A DNA stretch of 64,000 bases from Candidatus Methanoperedens sp. (GCA_012026835.1 VEPN01000013.1:1-64000); one strand, 5' to 3'; shown: positions 46,125 through 55,719, numbered from the stretch's first letter. Numbers and translations are program-made. The notes: generated from the sequence alone by a model not told the origin.

Positions 46125-47054
46125 CTAATACTCAATATCCTGCCTGATGAATATAAACATACCCAGGATTAAAAATATAAAAGAAGCTATTAACTGGATA
46201 ATGAGATAATCCATTGCAGCCGCGGGATTATAAACAGATACCAGATCCATTGTAAGTGGCGAAATAAAAGTTATTCTCTCAAGGGCAGGCAGGAAATCTA
46301 TATTTTTATTTGTCAGGTTCAATAAGAATCCGATAAAAGGTATAAAAATCCATACTGCTGTCAGGGCAGCCATGGCTGTAATGATTCTCAGGCCTCTCCA
46401 GGATGCTTTCTTTTCATCACAGCTTGAAACTGATACTAACAATCCTATCGACGCAAAAAGAATCGTGGTAATGCTTGCGGTCTCAAGAACACGCATACCA
46501 GGATTTGGCGCACCCTGAAAGAGTACAATAAAAATCCAGTTTGTAGCAATATAAAGAAAAGCGATCATGGGAAGCGTTAATAAGAATATCCCGACCAGTT
46601 TTCCAAGATATATTGCATGCCTTGTATGCGGGCTGACTGTCAATATATAAAGTGTCTTTTTTTCCTTCTCTTTTGCAATGGATGCTGTCGCTCTGGCTGT
46701 TATGAACTTGCTTATCAGGATTAAACCCAGGAAAAACGGGAATATAATGAAGAAAGCGACACCTATGGAGATTGGGAAGGAGTCGCTTGGTATCTCACCA
46801 GGAAGAATATCTGATACAGATGAAATAAGCGAAGACGAATAGAATATCAGTATATCTGTCATCGGGGTTTCGCCATATTTGAATGACATTATGGACCTGT
46901 TTATTTTCATAGCAGTGTAGTCTTCTGAAAAAAGCATATATGTCGAAATAATAATGAGCAAAGTGAACCATGAATACGAAGTAATCGAACCTTTAATCGA
47001 TCTTTTGTACTCGTTAAGACCAAGGAGCAAAAAGCCCGGCAATGGCAGTTTCAT
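46125..47054 (-). CDS. ABC-2 type transporter permease
   Basis: 309 residues with about six helices; a cytoplasmic helix before the first carries NEYKRSIKGS, usual for ABC-2 permeases. The loop KEKKTLYILTVSPHTRHAIY is the family pattern next to helix 3. It overlaps the ATPase gene by four bases, forming a two-gene exporter. Substrate unknown. Confidence 0.85.
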   Translation of the reverse strand: MKLPLPGFLLLGLNEYKRSIKGSITSYSWFTLLIIISTYMLFSEDYTAMKINRSIMSFKYGETPMTDILIFYSSSLISSVSDILPGEIPSDSFPISIGVAFFIIFPFFLGLILISKFITARATASIAKEKEKKTLYILTVSPHTRHAIYLGKLVGIFLLTLPMIAFLYIATNWIFIVLFQGAPNPGMRVLETASITTILFASIGLLVSVSSCDEKKASWRGLRIITAMAALTAVWIFIPFIGFLLNLTNKNIDFLPALERITFISPLTMDLVSVYNPAAAMDYLIIQLIASFIFLILGMFIFIRQDIEY

Positions 47055-47947
47055 GTATTTCCGTCTCCGAGGAACCTTGTATAAATATCATCAATTGAAA
47101 TCTTGACAGGTTTAGCTTCCATTATATCTGAAACACCGGCTGCTATCCTGATAATATTTGGAACCTGGGAGTCATTATTGAAATGTACATACACGGCTTC
47201 TCCACTGACTGCTGTCTTTACCCCGATTTTTTCCAGTTCAAAGAGTAATCTCTGGGTCGAACTAATATCTGAGAGTTTTATCTCCAGTGCTCCTTTCCCT
47301 ATTCTTTGCCTCAGGGTAGCCATTTTATCTTCAACAATGACAGAACCGTTCCGAAGGACGGTTATACTATCACAGATTCCCTCCACTGTTGTCAAATCCT
47401 GCGCTGCCATAATGATAGTCTTTTTTGATGAGGGCAAGAATTCCTTCAACCTCTTTTGTGAAACCGGTTCAAGACCCGCGAAGGGTTCATCAAGTAATAA
47501 TATTTCAGGATCATGGACAAGGGCTACGGCAAAAGCCAGGTTCTTTTTCAATGTCTGGGAATAACGGTCAAGTGTCTGGTCGGCCACCGCATCAAGGCCC
47601 GTTTGCTTCAGGATATCCCTGATTATATTCCTGTCATGAACACTATGGAGAGAAGCTATGAACGTGACCAGTCCCCTGGCAGTGTATTCTAAAGGGAATT
47701 GGGGGTTCTTGGGAACAAAACCGATTATTTTCCGGATCTGCGTTCCATTATCAAGCCGAATGTTATTTATTGTGACATCCCCTGAATCCGGCCTGATAAG
47801 GGTGGAAAGTATCTGCAATATGGTGCTCTTGCCGCAAGCTTCAGGGCCGACAAGACCGTGAATTTCGCCTTTTTTTACATGGATATCTACATCTTTTACA
47901 GCATGTAATTTTCCGAATTTCTTGTTTAGCTTGCGGATGATAATCAT
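47051..47947 (-). CDS. ABC transporter ATP-binding protein with divergent motifs
   Basis: 298 residues. Walker A is GPEACGKST (Ala in place of the central Gly), Walker B is EILLLDEPFAG and the switch region is IIMAAQDL. The signature reads YSQTLKKNL instead of LSGGQ. The last 90 residues form an extra domain. ATP binding looks likely but hydrolysis may be weak. ATG at 47947 starts the conserved part (MIIIRKLNKKFGKLHAV). Confidence 0.85.
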   Translation of the reverse strand: MIIIRKLNKKFGKLHAVKDVDIHVKKGEIHGLVGPEACGKSTILQILSTLIRPDSGDVTINNIRLDNGTQIRKIIGFVPKNPQFPLEYTARGLVTFIASLHSVHDRNIIRDILKQTGLDAVADQTLDRYSQTLKKNLAFAVALVHDPEILLLDEPFAGLEPVSQKRLKEFLPSSKKTIIMAAQDLTTVEGICDSITVLRNGSVIVEDKMATLRQRIGKGALEIKLSDISSTQRLLFELEKIGVKTAVSGEAVYVHFNNDSQVPNIIRIAAGVSDIMEAKPVKISIDDIYTRFLGDGNT

Positions 47948-48020
47948 TAGCACATCCCTTGTAAGGGGTGATGAACCCAATAATATAAATCCTTTTGTAT
48001 TTGATATATGGGAAATATGA

Positions 48021-48419
48021 TTAATTGTCTGCCAAAGGAACGAATTTTGTCCCGTAATATATCATACCTTTCTCGCTCTCTTCACCGAGTTTCCTGAAAG
48101 CCGACTTTACTTTCATTCCTATATGGATATCATTATGATTGCATATGACCTGCGAAGTAAGATGCGGTCCCTCTTCCAGCTTGATTATGGCGAGTATGTA
48201 TGGAGTATTCTTGGCAAAATCCTTTGCAGCGCTGTGAACAATTGTAAAGGTCACCACCTCTCCGATACCTTTGAATTTAAAAGGAACTACCTGGCCAATC
48301 CTCCTGCATTTCGGGCACATGTTTCTGGGTGGGTAGTAATATTCTCCGCATTTCTTACAATGTGTCCCTATGAGGTTGTACAGGTTTTTGAGCCTTCTCC
48401 AGAATCTTGGAACTGACAT
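48021..48419 (-). CDS. DUF35 Zn-ribbon/OB-fold protein, thiolase-HMG-CoA synthase partner
   Basis: 132 residues. N-terminal rubredoxin-like Zn ribbon CKKCGEYYYPPRNMCPKC, then an OB fold (GIGEVVTFTIVHSAAKDFAK). In archaea this protein bridges thiolase and HMG-CoA synthase so that acetoacetyl-CoA is channelled. It starts two bases after the thiolase stop. Confidence 0.92.
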   Translation of the reverse strand: MSVPRFWRRLKNLYNLIGTHCKKCGEYYYPPRNMCPKCRRIGQVVPFKFKGIGEVVTFTIVHSAAKDFAKNTPYILAIIKLEEGPHLTSQVICNHNDIHIGMKVKSAFRKLGEESEKGMIYYGTKFVPLADN

Positions 48420-48421
48420 TT

Positions 48422-49591
48422 TTATCTCTCCCGTCCGAATATATGAACAACGGCAGTGCCACCTGATCCTCCCACATTATGGGTAAGGCCGATCTCTGCG
48501 CCGCTTACCTGGCGTTTGCCTGCCTCACCTCTGAGCTGTAAAGTTATTTCAACAGCCTGTTTCACACCTGTAGCCCCGACAGGATGGCCGCATGCCTTTA
48601 ACCCGCCGGAAGGATTTACCGGGATTTTTCCCCCGATGGCAGTCATGCCGGACTCTGAGGCTTTTCCGCCCTCTCCTTTTTTCACAAAACCCAGATCTTC
48701 GATAGCGCATATCTCAGCTATGGTAAAACAATCATGGACTTCTGCAAAGTCAATATCTTTTGGTGTAACCTTTGCCATCTTGTATGCCCTGTTCGCCGCT
48801 GCCACAGTGGCATCAAGAGTAGTTATATCGGGTCTATCATGAAGCGAAAGTGTGCCGCTTGCCTGGGCTGATGCTTTCAAGTATATCGGTGTATCAGTGT
48901 ATTTGCGGGCCACATCAGCAGGTGCAAGAACAACTGCGGAGCCGCCGTCTGTAATAGGCGAGCAGTCAAAGACGTGAAGGGGGTCTGCTACCATAACAGA
49001 ATTCAGTACCGCGTCAATGGAAATCTCGTTCTGGAACTGCGCTTTTGGATTCATGGTACCGTTATGGTGGTTCTTCACCGCAACAGAAGCCAGTTGCTCC
49101 CGCGTGGTTCCGTATTTATGCATATGGAGCCTTGCTATCATGGCATAAAGTCCCGGGAACGTTGCACCCATTATACCTTCCCATTCCCTGTCCGCTGCGG
49201 CTGCCAGTGCATCAGTTGTTATTTCAACGCTTACATCTGTCATTTTCTCAGCCCCGCCAGCAATAACGATATCATGGTATCCCGATGCTACCGCAAGTAT
49301 TCCCTGGCGAAGAGCCAGCCCTCCTGATGCGCAGGCCGCTTCAACGCGGGTCGAAGGTATATGGAGACCCGCCAGGCCCGCATAATCCGCGATCAATGAT
49401 CCGATATGTTCCTGTTCTATAAACCTACCCCCGCTCATATTTCCAACATAAAGCGCATCGATTTTTCCACCCTGGATATTCGCATCCTCTATCGCGCTTA
49501 TCCCGGCTTCAACAAAAAGTTCCCTGAAGGATTTATCCCATAATTCGCCAAATTCCGTACAGCCAACACCGATAATTGCTACGTCTCTCAT
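48422..49591 (-). CDS. Acetyl-CoA C-acetyltransferase (thiolase), archaeal
   Basis: 389 residues. Nucleophilic Cys in [18 protein letters not shown]; the His of [11 protein letters not shown] and [16 protein letters not shown] complete the site. It condenses two acetyl-CoA. The gene follows HMG-CoA synthase after an inserted 110-bp hairpin segment that duplicates its start region, so its ribosome site (GTGTGAAGAA) is weaker than expected. Confidence 0.93.
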   Translation of the reverse strand: MRDVAIIGVGCTEFGELWDKSFRELFVEAGISAIEDANIQGGKIDALYVGNMSGGRFIEQEHIGSLIADYAGLAGLHIPSTRVEAACASGGLALRQGILAVASGYHDIVIAGGAEKMTDVSVEITTDALAAAADREWEGIMGATFPGLYAMIARLHMHKYGTTREQLASVAVKNHHNGTMNPKAQFQNEISIDAVLNSVMVADPLHVFDCSPITDGGSAVVLAPADVARKYTDTPIYLKASAQASGTLSLHDRPDITTLDATVAAANRAYKMAKVTPKDIDFAEVHDCFTIAEICAIEDLGFVKKGEGGKASESGMTAIGGKIPVNPSGGLKACGHPVGATGVKQAVEITLQLRGEAGKRQVSGAEIGLTHNVGGSGGTAVVHIFGRER

Positions 49592-49701
49592 TTCTTCACA
49601 CTCCCAGAGTCACGCCTCTGGAGGGCGTATCCACGCATGGCGCTGCCATGCGTGTGTGCGGAGTCGAGAACCCGCAGGGTTTCGTGCATAACGTCTCTCA
49701 T
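49588..49701 (-). repeat. Hairpin-bearing 110-bp insertion with duplicated start region
   Basis: The motif ACGTCTCTCAT occurs at 49581-49591 (thiolase start) and again at 49691-49701. Between them are CACGCATGGC-GCT-GCCATGCGTG (49632-49654, 10-bp stem), CCAGAG/CTCTGG and AACCC/GGGTT pairs. On the minus strand the upstream copy starts a 37-codon frame preceded by GAAGGTG, whose TGA overlaps the thiolase ATG. It looks like a palindromic element with a target duplication that created an upstream reading frame. Confidence 0.6.
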
Positions 49702-49712
49702 TTTTTTCACCT

Positions 49713-50753
49713 TCATAATTTTATTTTACCTTTATGTTTCGCATAGGTCGCATAGTCCATATAAATCGGGTTGGAAAGAAGTTTTTCAACGCTGGGTGCA
49801 CGGTTACGGATCTCATCTATCCTGTCTGTAACTGAAATACTGAAGGCATCGCTCCCTGCCCCTGAACCAAAAGCTGTCATGAATATCCTGTCACCCGGTT
49901 TTGCTATATCAAGAGTGGCTGCAAGCCCCATCATACACGATCCCGAATAGGTATTTCCAAGGCGCGGAACTACGAGTCCGGGTTTTATCTGCTCACCTGA
50001 AAAGCCAAGCATTTTGGCGACCCGTGTCGGGAATTTACCGTTTGGCTGGTGGAATATCGCATAGTTATAATCAGACGGTTTTGTGCCCATCCTTTTCATG
50101 AGACCGGTGGCGGCAGATGTAACATGTTTAAAGTAGCCCGGCTCACCCGTGAACCGCCCTCCGTGTTCGGGATACGGCATGCCTTCCCGTCTCCAGAAAT
50201 CAGGGGTGTCGGTGGTGAATGAATATGTTGATTCAATCTTTGCTATAAGGTTCTCTTTTCCTATGACATAAGCAACCCCTCCCGCGGCTGCTGAATATTC
50301 CAGGGCGTCGCCGGGCGCGCCCTGCGAGACATCGGCACCTATCGCCATCCCGAGGTCAACAATCCCGGACTCAGCAAGCCCCATGCAGGCCTGGATAGCG
50401 GCCGTTCCAGCTTTGCATGCGAACTCAAAGTCTGCAACCGTCAGATCGGGGGTCGCGCCGATCGCTTCTGCAACGACGGTACTTGTCGGTTTTACTGCAT
50501 ATGGGTGGCTCTCAGAACCCGTGAATATAGCCCCGATCCTTCCTGGATCCACGCCGGCACGGTTTATTGCATGGCGTGCAGCCTCTACGGCTATTGTGAT
50601 CGTATCTTCATCCATGTCGGGCACGGATTTTTCATAAATCATAAGCCCGTCAAGGATACTGCTTGCGTCGTCACCCCATACTTTTGCTATCTCCTCAATT
50701 TTGATCCTGTAGCGTGGGATGTAAGCGCCATATGAAACAATTCCAACATTCAT
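49713..50753 (-). CDS. Hydroxymethylglutaryl-CoA synthase
   Basis: 346 residues, archaeal type. Catalytic Cys in [14 protein letters not shown], the His of [14 protein letters not shown] and Glu of the [10 protein letters not shown] region fit the family. It makes HMG-CoA from acetoacetyl-CoA for mevalonate and archaeal lipids. First gene of the cluster hmgS-thiolase-DUF35, downstream of an XRE-type regulator. Confidence 0.94.
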   Translation of the reverse strand: MNVGIVSYGAYIPRYRIKIEEIAKVWGDDASSILDGLMIYEKSVPDMDEDTITIAVEAARHAINRAGVDPGRIGAIFTGSESHPYAVKPTSTVVAEAIGATPDLTVADFEFACKAGTAAIQACMGLAESGIVDLGMAIGADVSQGAPGDALEYSAAAGGVAYVIGKENLIAKIESTYSFTTDTPDFWRREGMPYPEHGGRFTGEPGYFKHVTSAATGLMKRMGTKPSDYNYAIFHQPNGKFPTRVAKMLGFSGEQIKPGLVVPRLGNTYSGSCMMGLAATLDIAKPGDRIFMTAFGSGAGSDAFSISVTDRIDEIRNRAPSVEKLLSNPIYMDYATYAKHKGKIKL

Positions 50754-50781
50754 TTTTACCTCAGTTTTTTTTACAAAAATG

Positions 50782-51564
50782 TTAATGTTTTATATCATGC
50801 GATTGAAGCGCGCGGATTATCTCATTCATCGGCATTACGGTAGCAACAAGCGGTACGTGCTCTATCTCAGCGATCTTGGCTGCTATCGGATCAATCTGTG
50901 ATGCCAGAAGCCCGTGAAGCACGATCAAGCCGGGTTTTAAATTTGTAACCCTGATGGCAACCATCGGAGAACGGCCTGTTGAAACGGTTGTGAAAATCAT
51001 TGCTCTTTCCGAACTCCACCCGTACAATTTCTGGAATTCATTGTAAGAGAGCGAGAGGATGGCTTTTAAGCTGTCGATTATCGTATAGCCATATAACGGT
51101 TTTATATATTCGCTACCTGGACTGTATACTATTTCTCCCCTGACCAGTTTCGTCAGTTCATCAACTGAAATAGGGGACAGGTACTCATGGATATCATACA
51201 CACTGTCGCTCAGGCCTCCCCGGAGAATGCCGTCATAGGATCGAATTTTCGCTCCCCCACGGGCGACATCCATATCCAGGATCGCATCCACTATTTTACT
51301 GACTATAAAAATACCCGGGGATTTTCTCCTTCCGCTTTCGTAGTCGCTTATCACGGACGGTGATACTTTCAGGAACGCTGCAAGGTCGGACTGGGATATC
51401 TCAAAAATCGAGCGCCATTTTTTTAAGGTCTCGCCGGGGTTATCTGAGAGTGTAATTTCACCGGCCATTTTTTCAGCAAGCCTGTTCCTTATATTTTCAT
51501 ATGCCCCGTTAATAACAGGAGCAGGAGTGACAGGCGTTGAAACCGCGACTGTATTTTCTGTCAT
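50782..51564 (-). CDS. XRE-type helix-turn-helix regulator (COG1709-like)
   Basis: 260 residues from ATG 51564. HTH at about residues 55-85 ([20 protein letters not shown]), then a long C-terminal domain with [20 protein letters not shown] and [20 protein letters not shown] that is conserved in methanogens and may bind a ligand. It lies directly upstream of HMG-CoA synthase on the same strand, so it may control the mevalonate genes. Confidence 0.85.
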   Translation of the reverse strand: MTENTVAVSTPVTPAPVINGAYENIRNRLAEKMAGEITLSDNPGETLKKWRSIFEISQSDLAAFLKVSPSVISDYESGRRKSPGIFIVSKIVDAILDMDVARGGAKIRSYDGILRGGLSDSVYDIHEYLSPISVDELTKLVRGEIVYSPGSEYIKPLYGYTIIDSLKAILSLSYNEFQKLYGWSSERAMIFTTVSTGRSPMVAIRVTNLKPGLIVLHGLLASQIDPIAAKIAEIEHVPLVATVMPMNEIIRALQSHDIKH

Positions 51565-51611
51565 AATCTTTTCGGGTAATGACTTAAAGGCATATAAAAC
51601 TAACGAAACGC

Positions 51612-51631
51612 ACTTCGTCAAACAACGAAGT
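51612..51631. promoter_or_regulatory. Inverted repeat upstream of the XRE regulator
   Basis: ACTTCGT-CAAACA-ACGAAGT is a 7-bp dyad; a further half-site TAACGAAACG lies just to the left. It precedes the regulator start by about 50 bases and is a candidate autoregulatory site. Confidence 0.5.
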
Positions 51632-51783
51632 ATTCCCCTATTTGATTAAGAGAGCCTCCATAGTACAGTTACAGGTTTGTAAAGCTACAGTAACGAAAGA
51701 ATAAAATACTGACAGGTTATCTTAGGCGTGCATCCTTTGATGAATATATTGAAAACCGATTCTTATAGTGTTCATCAAACCGA

Positions 51784-51858
51784 GGGGCCGTAGGGTAGCC
51801 TGGTCCATCCTTCATGCTTGGGGTGCATGAGACCTGAGTTCAAATCTCAGCGGCCCCA
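51784..51858 (+). tRNA. tRNA-Pro (GGG)
   Basis: The acceptor stem GGGGCCG/CGGCCCC, the anticodon stem CATGC/GCATG with loop TTGGGGT and the T-arm GAGTTCAAATCTC fold normally. A73; CCA not encoded. Confidence 0.95.
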
Positions 51859-51923
51859 TATCAGATATCCTGGATATCATCAGGCGGATGAATACTGCAT
51901 GGTCTTCTCATCTTATTTCAGGG

Positions 51924-52634
51924 TTACTTCAAGTTCTCTATTCTATCTCTTATCAGTTTCCCGATTCTCTGCGCTTCAGCCATCACTACAGGTTCATCTT
52001 TCACTGACCTGTAGTTTTTCAGGATCCTGGCAGAACCGTGCGCATAAGGCTTGTTATCAGGTAGTATCTCAAGATAGTCCTTGTAAGCTTTCTCAACTCC
52101 GAGATCCATACCCGTCAATTCTTTCGAGTAGGCATTCCATACTGTGTAGTTGCAGCTCCCGCCTGGTCCGCACACGAAGCAGCACGGCGTACCTTTGGCT
52201 GTCATGCTCCCGACAATTTCCATGCCTCCTGCGCGAAGAGCATTTTCGAGCCATTGCACGACCATCTTTTCCGCCGCAACTCCCACGGCGACGGTTGCTG
52301 CTATTTTCCTGGCTGTAAGGAGTTTTACATGCCTCTTTGAGTAAAGCCTTTCAATAAAGGCTTTTGTAAAAGCGCTTGCTGCACCGTAGTATGTTGGCGA
52401 GCCAATCACAATAGCATCTGCTTCCGTGACTTTACCTGAGAGCCACCTGAAATGGTCGTTAAGGACGCATTCATTGGTGTATACGCATTTCATACACGCG
52501 ATGCACGGGCCTACATTTATTTCCGATAATTTGATGAAATCTGTCTCTGCTCCGGTTGCAGCAAGAATCGCCTCTATCAATGCATCGGTGTTGCTATTCC
52601 TGGTCGGGCTTCCACTTATCCCAAGTACTTTCAT
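51924..52634 (-). CDS. Iron-sulfur flavoprotein (flavodoxin-fold reductase)
   Basis: 236 residues. FMN-binding flavodoxin fold: MKVLGISGSPTRNSNTDALI and IVIGSPTYYGAASAFTKAF. The compact cluster motif CIACMKCVYTNEC is that of the Isf family, which binds [4Fe-4S] and FMN and takes part in electron transfer. The C-terminal half is longer than usual, with extra Cys in TPCCFVCGPGGSC. ATG 52634 is preceded by GGGGTG. Confidence 0.9.
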   Translation of the reverse strand: MKVLGISGSPTRNSNTDALIEAILAATGAETDFIKLSEINVGPCIACMKCVYTNECVLNDHFRWLSGKVTEADAIVIGSPTYYGAASAFTKAFIERLYSKRHVKLLTARKIAATVAVGVAAEKMVVQWLENALRAGGMEIVGSMTAKGTPCCFVCGPGGSCNYTVWNAYSKELTGMDLGVEKAYKDYLEILPDNKPYAHGSARILKNYRSVKDEPVVMAEAQRIGKLIRDRIENLK

Positions 52635-52676
52635 TATTTGCACCCCTTGATGACTTTTGAGAAAAATAAACAGGGT

Positions 52677-52778
52677 TTACAGCCCTGCTCTTTGAACGAT
52701 TACATCCGCTACCTGTTTGGCGGGCTTAAAGGGGAAATCGCCTGCCTTCAATAGTTTTCCCGCTTCTTTGACGCTCAT
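52677..52778 (-). CDS. Very small protein (33 residues)
   Basis: MSVKEAGKLLKAGDFPFKPA followed by KQVADVIVQRAGL. The ATG overlaps the TGA of the small Cys protein upstream (ATGA), and GGCGAGGAC lies before it. Two short helices are likely. No family recognised; overlap with a conserved-looking gene is the main support. Confidence 0.5.
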   Translation of the reverse strand: MSVKEAGKLLKAGDFPFKPAKQVADVIVQRAGL

Positions 52779-52939
52779 GTCCTCGCCTCTATCATTGATT
52801 TTATTTCACCGGCTGTTTTTGATATAGGGCATCCGTTGCTGTGTGTTTCGCAATTGAAGCATGCGCTTTTTATAGCAACTAACGATTTTTCAACCTCAGT
52901 TTTTGTCACTTTTTTGTTTGTGTATTTCCATCCAGGCAT
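52775..52939 (-). CDS. Small Cys-motif protein (CxxC..HSNxCPxS family), second member
   Basis: 54 residues: MPGWKYTNKKVTKTEVEKSL, then SACFNCETHSNGCPIS and a short helix with EIKSMI. The CxxC, HSN, CP order matches the protein at 41413-41544 (ACLHCGNAHSNDCPVS). It heads a minus-strand cluster that leads into the iron-sulfur flavoprotein, which fits a metal or redox role. Confidence 0.65.
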   Translation of the reverse strand: MPGWKYTNKKVTKTEVEKSLVAIKSACFNCETHSNGCPISKTAGEIKSMIEART

Positions 52940-53086
52940 ATTATTCACCTTAAAACCATATAGTCAAGTTATTAATATATACTTAGCCGTCATAAAAATA
53001 TACAAACTACATTTTAGTATACAAACACGACCTTTAAGGTTGCAATAGAAACCTTTTTAGCCTGATACAACAAAACAACTTCTTAT

Positions 53087-53402
53087 ATGGCTGATAAGAT
53101 ATTGATGATATCGAGGCAGGTCTTGAGAACAACGTGGTCAAAAAATGCGATAGAAGAGAACGTAAATGAAGATGTCATTTTAAGAAACCAGTCTGATCTA
53201 AATAACATGAGAAATAATGCCCCGTCAATTTTCATCGCTTTCAGAATTGACCGGGCTTCGCGGAGGTAATTTACTATTCCACATACAAAAACTGCTTGAC
53301 AGCGGGATGATCTTGCAGCGCCATGAGAGGGGAGACTACATGATCACCGACAAAGGATTCAAAATCCTGAAAAGTATCAGTGATATGTATTCTGTGTTAT
53401 AG
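53087..53402 (+). pseudogene. Winged-helix regulator, frameshifted
   Basis: The first frame (53087) encodes MADKILMISRQVLRTTWSKN to about residue 45. The second frame, from about 53219, encodes QFSSLSELTGLRGGNLLFHI and ERGDYMITDKGFKILKSI, a typical winged helix with wing. The frames meet near the C-run at 53219-53223. A single indel there would restore one regulator of about 105 residues. A separate start at ATG 53217 has no ribosome site. Confidence 0.55.
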
Positions 53403-53419
53403 GCAGAGTTATGTTTATT

Positions 53420-53653
53420 TCACACGCCCCGGAGTTTATGGCTGACCTCTATTCCCAGTTCGGTCAGTGTATATTTTCCCCCTTCGCTTACCAGCAGCTT
53501 TTTCCCGACCAGCTCTTCGATACTTTTATCAGCCCCGACGATCCTGGTTGTTTTTGCGATAGTGGCACCATCCATCGGGCCCTTTGAATCCAGTACTGCA
53601 AGGATCTTGCTTGCTTTATGATTGCTTGCGACAAAACCTATCAGTTCATCCAT
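53420..53653 (-). CDS. Small winged-helix protein
   Basis: 77 residues: MDELIGFVASNHKASKILAV, then DSKGPMDGATIAKTTRI, IEELVGKKLLVSEGGKYTLT and a final helix. This is a compact winged helix of a type common in Methanosarcinales, where the N-terminal residues act in place of a separate effector domain. ATG 53653 has GGATGTGAT upstream. It is convergent with the damaged winged-helix gene and divergent from the 7S RNA. Confidence 0.75.
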   Translation of the reverse strand: MDELIGFVASNHKASKILAVLDSKGPMDGATIAKTTRIVGADKSIEELVGKKLLVSEGGKYTLTELGIEVSHKLRGV

Positions 53654-53710
53654 ATTATCACATCCTAAAATTAGCAGAGGTTGAGATAACTTTATTGCAT
53701 GCAAGAGCCA

Positions 53711-54036
53711 ATTTAGCTGCGGCGGGCTAGCCCGGGTAATTCGGCGTTACCTGTAACCCGAAACCGTCGACAGCGGGGGGCGAAGCCAGAGGAAGAAGTT
53801 TTAACTGTTGTCCAACCCACAGGCTCTACTGTGAAACCCCGTCCTATGGGGCTGGCGTTGGCACAGGGGCTTTTCTTAAGGAAGGTTCTTGTGTCTTAAT
53901 CGCGGAAAACGGTATAGGCCCGGAAGGGAGCAAACCAGCCGTGAACAACTATCGCTCATGGGGTTGCGGGGCGGAGGCGAGCTTGTGAACCACTGGGCAA
54001 TGGAAGAGACTGCGACCCGAGGCGTGCCTGCTACTT
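53711..54036 (+). ncRNA. Archaeal 7S (SRP) RNA
   Basis: The Alu end has GGGTAATTCGGCG, CTGTAACCCG and AAACCG, the loops that interact with each other. The helix 8 SRP54 site is AGGCCCGGAAGGGAGCA. TAGC near 53720 and GCTA near 54033 pair as helix 1 and set the ends to within a few bases. AACTTTATTG at 53688-53697 is a plausible TATA element. It binds SRP19 and SRP54 and serves membrane targeting. Confidence 0.93.
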
Positions 54037-55345
54037 TCTAAAAATCAACTCGATTTTGGACTGTATTTTCAGTTGCTATTTTATCAAATTGCAGCAGCCA
54101 TTTCCATAGTGGCAGGAATATGATCTGATGTTCATCAACCATTACTTCCTCATCGCTTTCTTTTGTGATTACATAACCTTTTTTAACAGAAAATTCTTTG
54201 AGGAACTTTATTAGACCTTTTAGCTCTTTTTTCTTTATATCATTTTTATATTTTGATTGAAATGGAATTGTGGTCCCCTCATTTAAGAGGATACAATCCA
54301 CCTCAGAAGTGCCTCTCCTCCAGAAAAACCGGGCTTTTGAAGAGTTTATTACCAGATTTTCAACAACTCTGCCAAAATCCTGATTTTCACTAAGGTGAAA
54401 TAATAATGTCGTGCTGGAAATATAGAGCTTTTTCATCTTCTTTTCACTTGTCAGGCGGTTTCTTGAAAAATTGTAACATTTCTGAATGAGGAACCCTCTC
54501 TCAAGGTAGAAGATATATATCTTGAAAGCGTCTTCCTGTTAATTCCTAAATCCGTTGCCAGGGCCGAATAATCGGTCATGATACCCGGGGTTGACGCTAC
54601 TATTTTGAGTATTTGCTTAAGTGCGTCTTCATATTCGATAGGGAATATTCGCGGCAGGTCTTCATATATCACCTTATTGACTATTGATTCAACATACATG
54701 TTAACAAAGGATTCTCCGGCGCTTACAAGCTCCGGGAACTGTCTCCTGGCGTACAGGAGAGTTTCTTCTATAATTTTTTCTTTGAACATTTCGGGTTTTT
54801 TGATAAGTTCATCCTCGTTTTTGAAACGTAAGAATTCAATAAAACTCAAAACAGGAAGATGAAATAGGAATATCCTTCCGGCCAGGGACTCCTCAGCCTT
54901 TTTTCTTAGAAAAAGCGATGATGAACCAGAGACAAAGAATTTAAGATTAGGATAGGTATCATAGTAGTATTTTATTTGATTCTGCCAGCCTTCAAGTTTC
55001 TGGATCTCATCCAAGAAAATGTACAACCTGCCAGCGCTGTGGATGTCCATGCCTATCCTCGACTGGAATTCGTTTATGACATCTTCAAGGGATACTGCTT
55101 CTTCATCGAAGGAAAAGTAGAGTATCCTGTCCCTTTTTTCTCCCATCTTTATAATATGTTCTATGAGCTGTTTTAAGAGCACGGTCTTTCCAGTCCGCCG
55201 GAGTCCGATTATCCCAAGAATCTGGTTTGAATCTAAACACCTGGTAAGCTCATCGAACAGGTCTCTTTTCTTCTCGTATCCATAGGAGAAGCTTTCTCTC
55301 CAGTGAAAGTTGTATTTCAGGATGTTTACCATATTTTTCACATAT

Positions 55346-55365
55346 ATGGGTATCTTGATTCCCAT
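55346..55365. promoter_or_regulatory. Dyad operator site 1 of the AAA ATPase gene
   Basis: On the minus strand ATGGG-n-ATC-nn-GAT-n-CCCAT, a 20-bp dyad. Site 2 with the same bases lies 33 bp away. Confidence 0.65.
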
Positions 55366-55378
55366 GTTATTTAATTTT

Positions 55379-55398
55379 ATGGGCATCTTGATTCCCAT
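55379..55398. promoter_or_regulatory. Dyad operator site 2 of the AAA ATPase gene
   Basis: Same dyad as site 1, centre-to-centre 33 bp (about three helical turns). It adjoins a TTTAATATAT promoter element, so a bound factor would block transcription start. Between here and the tRNA at 55615 no gene is seen. Confidence 0.65.
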
Positions 55399-55614
55399 AT
55401 ATTAAAGATCAATACAAAACCCGTGCGCATTCGTGTTATCCGTGAGCATTAACATGGCTGCAATCCATGTTCCTGTGAATCACATACTGTTAATCCTGTT
55501 ATCCCATCTGATTACGGGGCGGGTTCGAGCAAGTGAAAAGTGTTATATAACAAACAGGAAATAAGGCAGTATCCCAAAAGCTATTTTTTGGACGCCGATA
55601 ATTCCGGTATTATT

Positions 55615-55701
55615 GACGAGATAGCCAAGCCCGGTATGGCGCAGGGTTGCTAACCCTGTGTTCCCACAAGGAACTCGGGGGTTCAAGTCCCCCTCTCGTC
55701 G
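55615..55701 (+). tRNA. tRNA-Ser (GCT)
   Basis: The acceptor stem GACGAGA/TCTCGTC, the anticodon stem CAGGG/CCCTG with loop TTGCTAA, a long variable arm as in Ser tRNAs, and a T-arm with GGTTCAAGTCC. G73; CCA not encoded. Confidence 0.95.
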
Positions 55702-55719
55702 CTTTGTTTTCAGGAATAT

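Larger units (their letters stand above)
54038..55398 (-). pseudogene. AAA ATPase with DUF4143 domain, frameshifted
   Basis: The N-terminal part has Walker A GLRRTGKTVLLKQ, Walker B LYIFLDEIQ and SGSSSLFLRKK. The frame breaks near 54510-54520 in the alternating AT stretch after TLSRYI. The next frame continues YLERGFLIQKCYNFSRNR and joins MKKLYISSTTLLFHLSENQD with the PD-(D/E)xK-like tail SEVDCILLNEG. One indel in the AT run explains the break. These ATPases are standalone accessory proteins of unknown role. True translation probably starts near 55335 (MVNILKYNFHW), after the operator repeats. Confidence 0.8.

Noticed and set aside
53217-53402. Separate small winged-helix gene starting at ATG 53217
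   Set aside because: No ribosome site, and the upstream frame joins it naturally after one indel.
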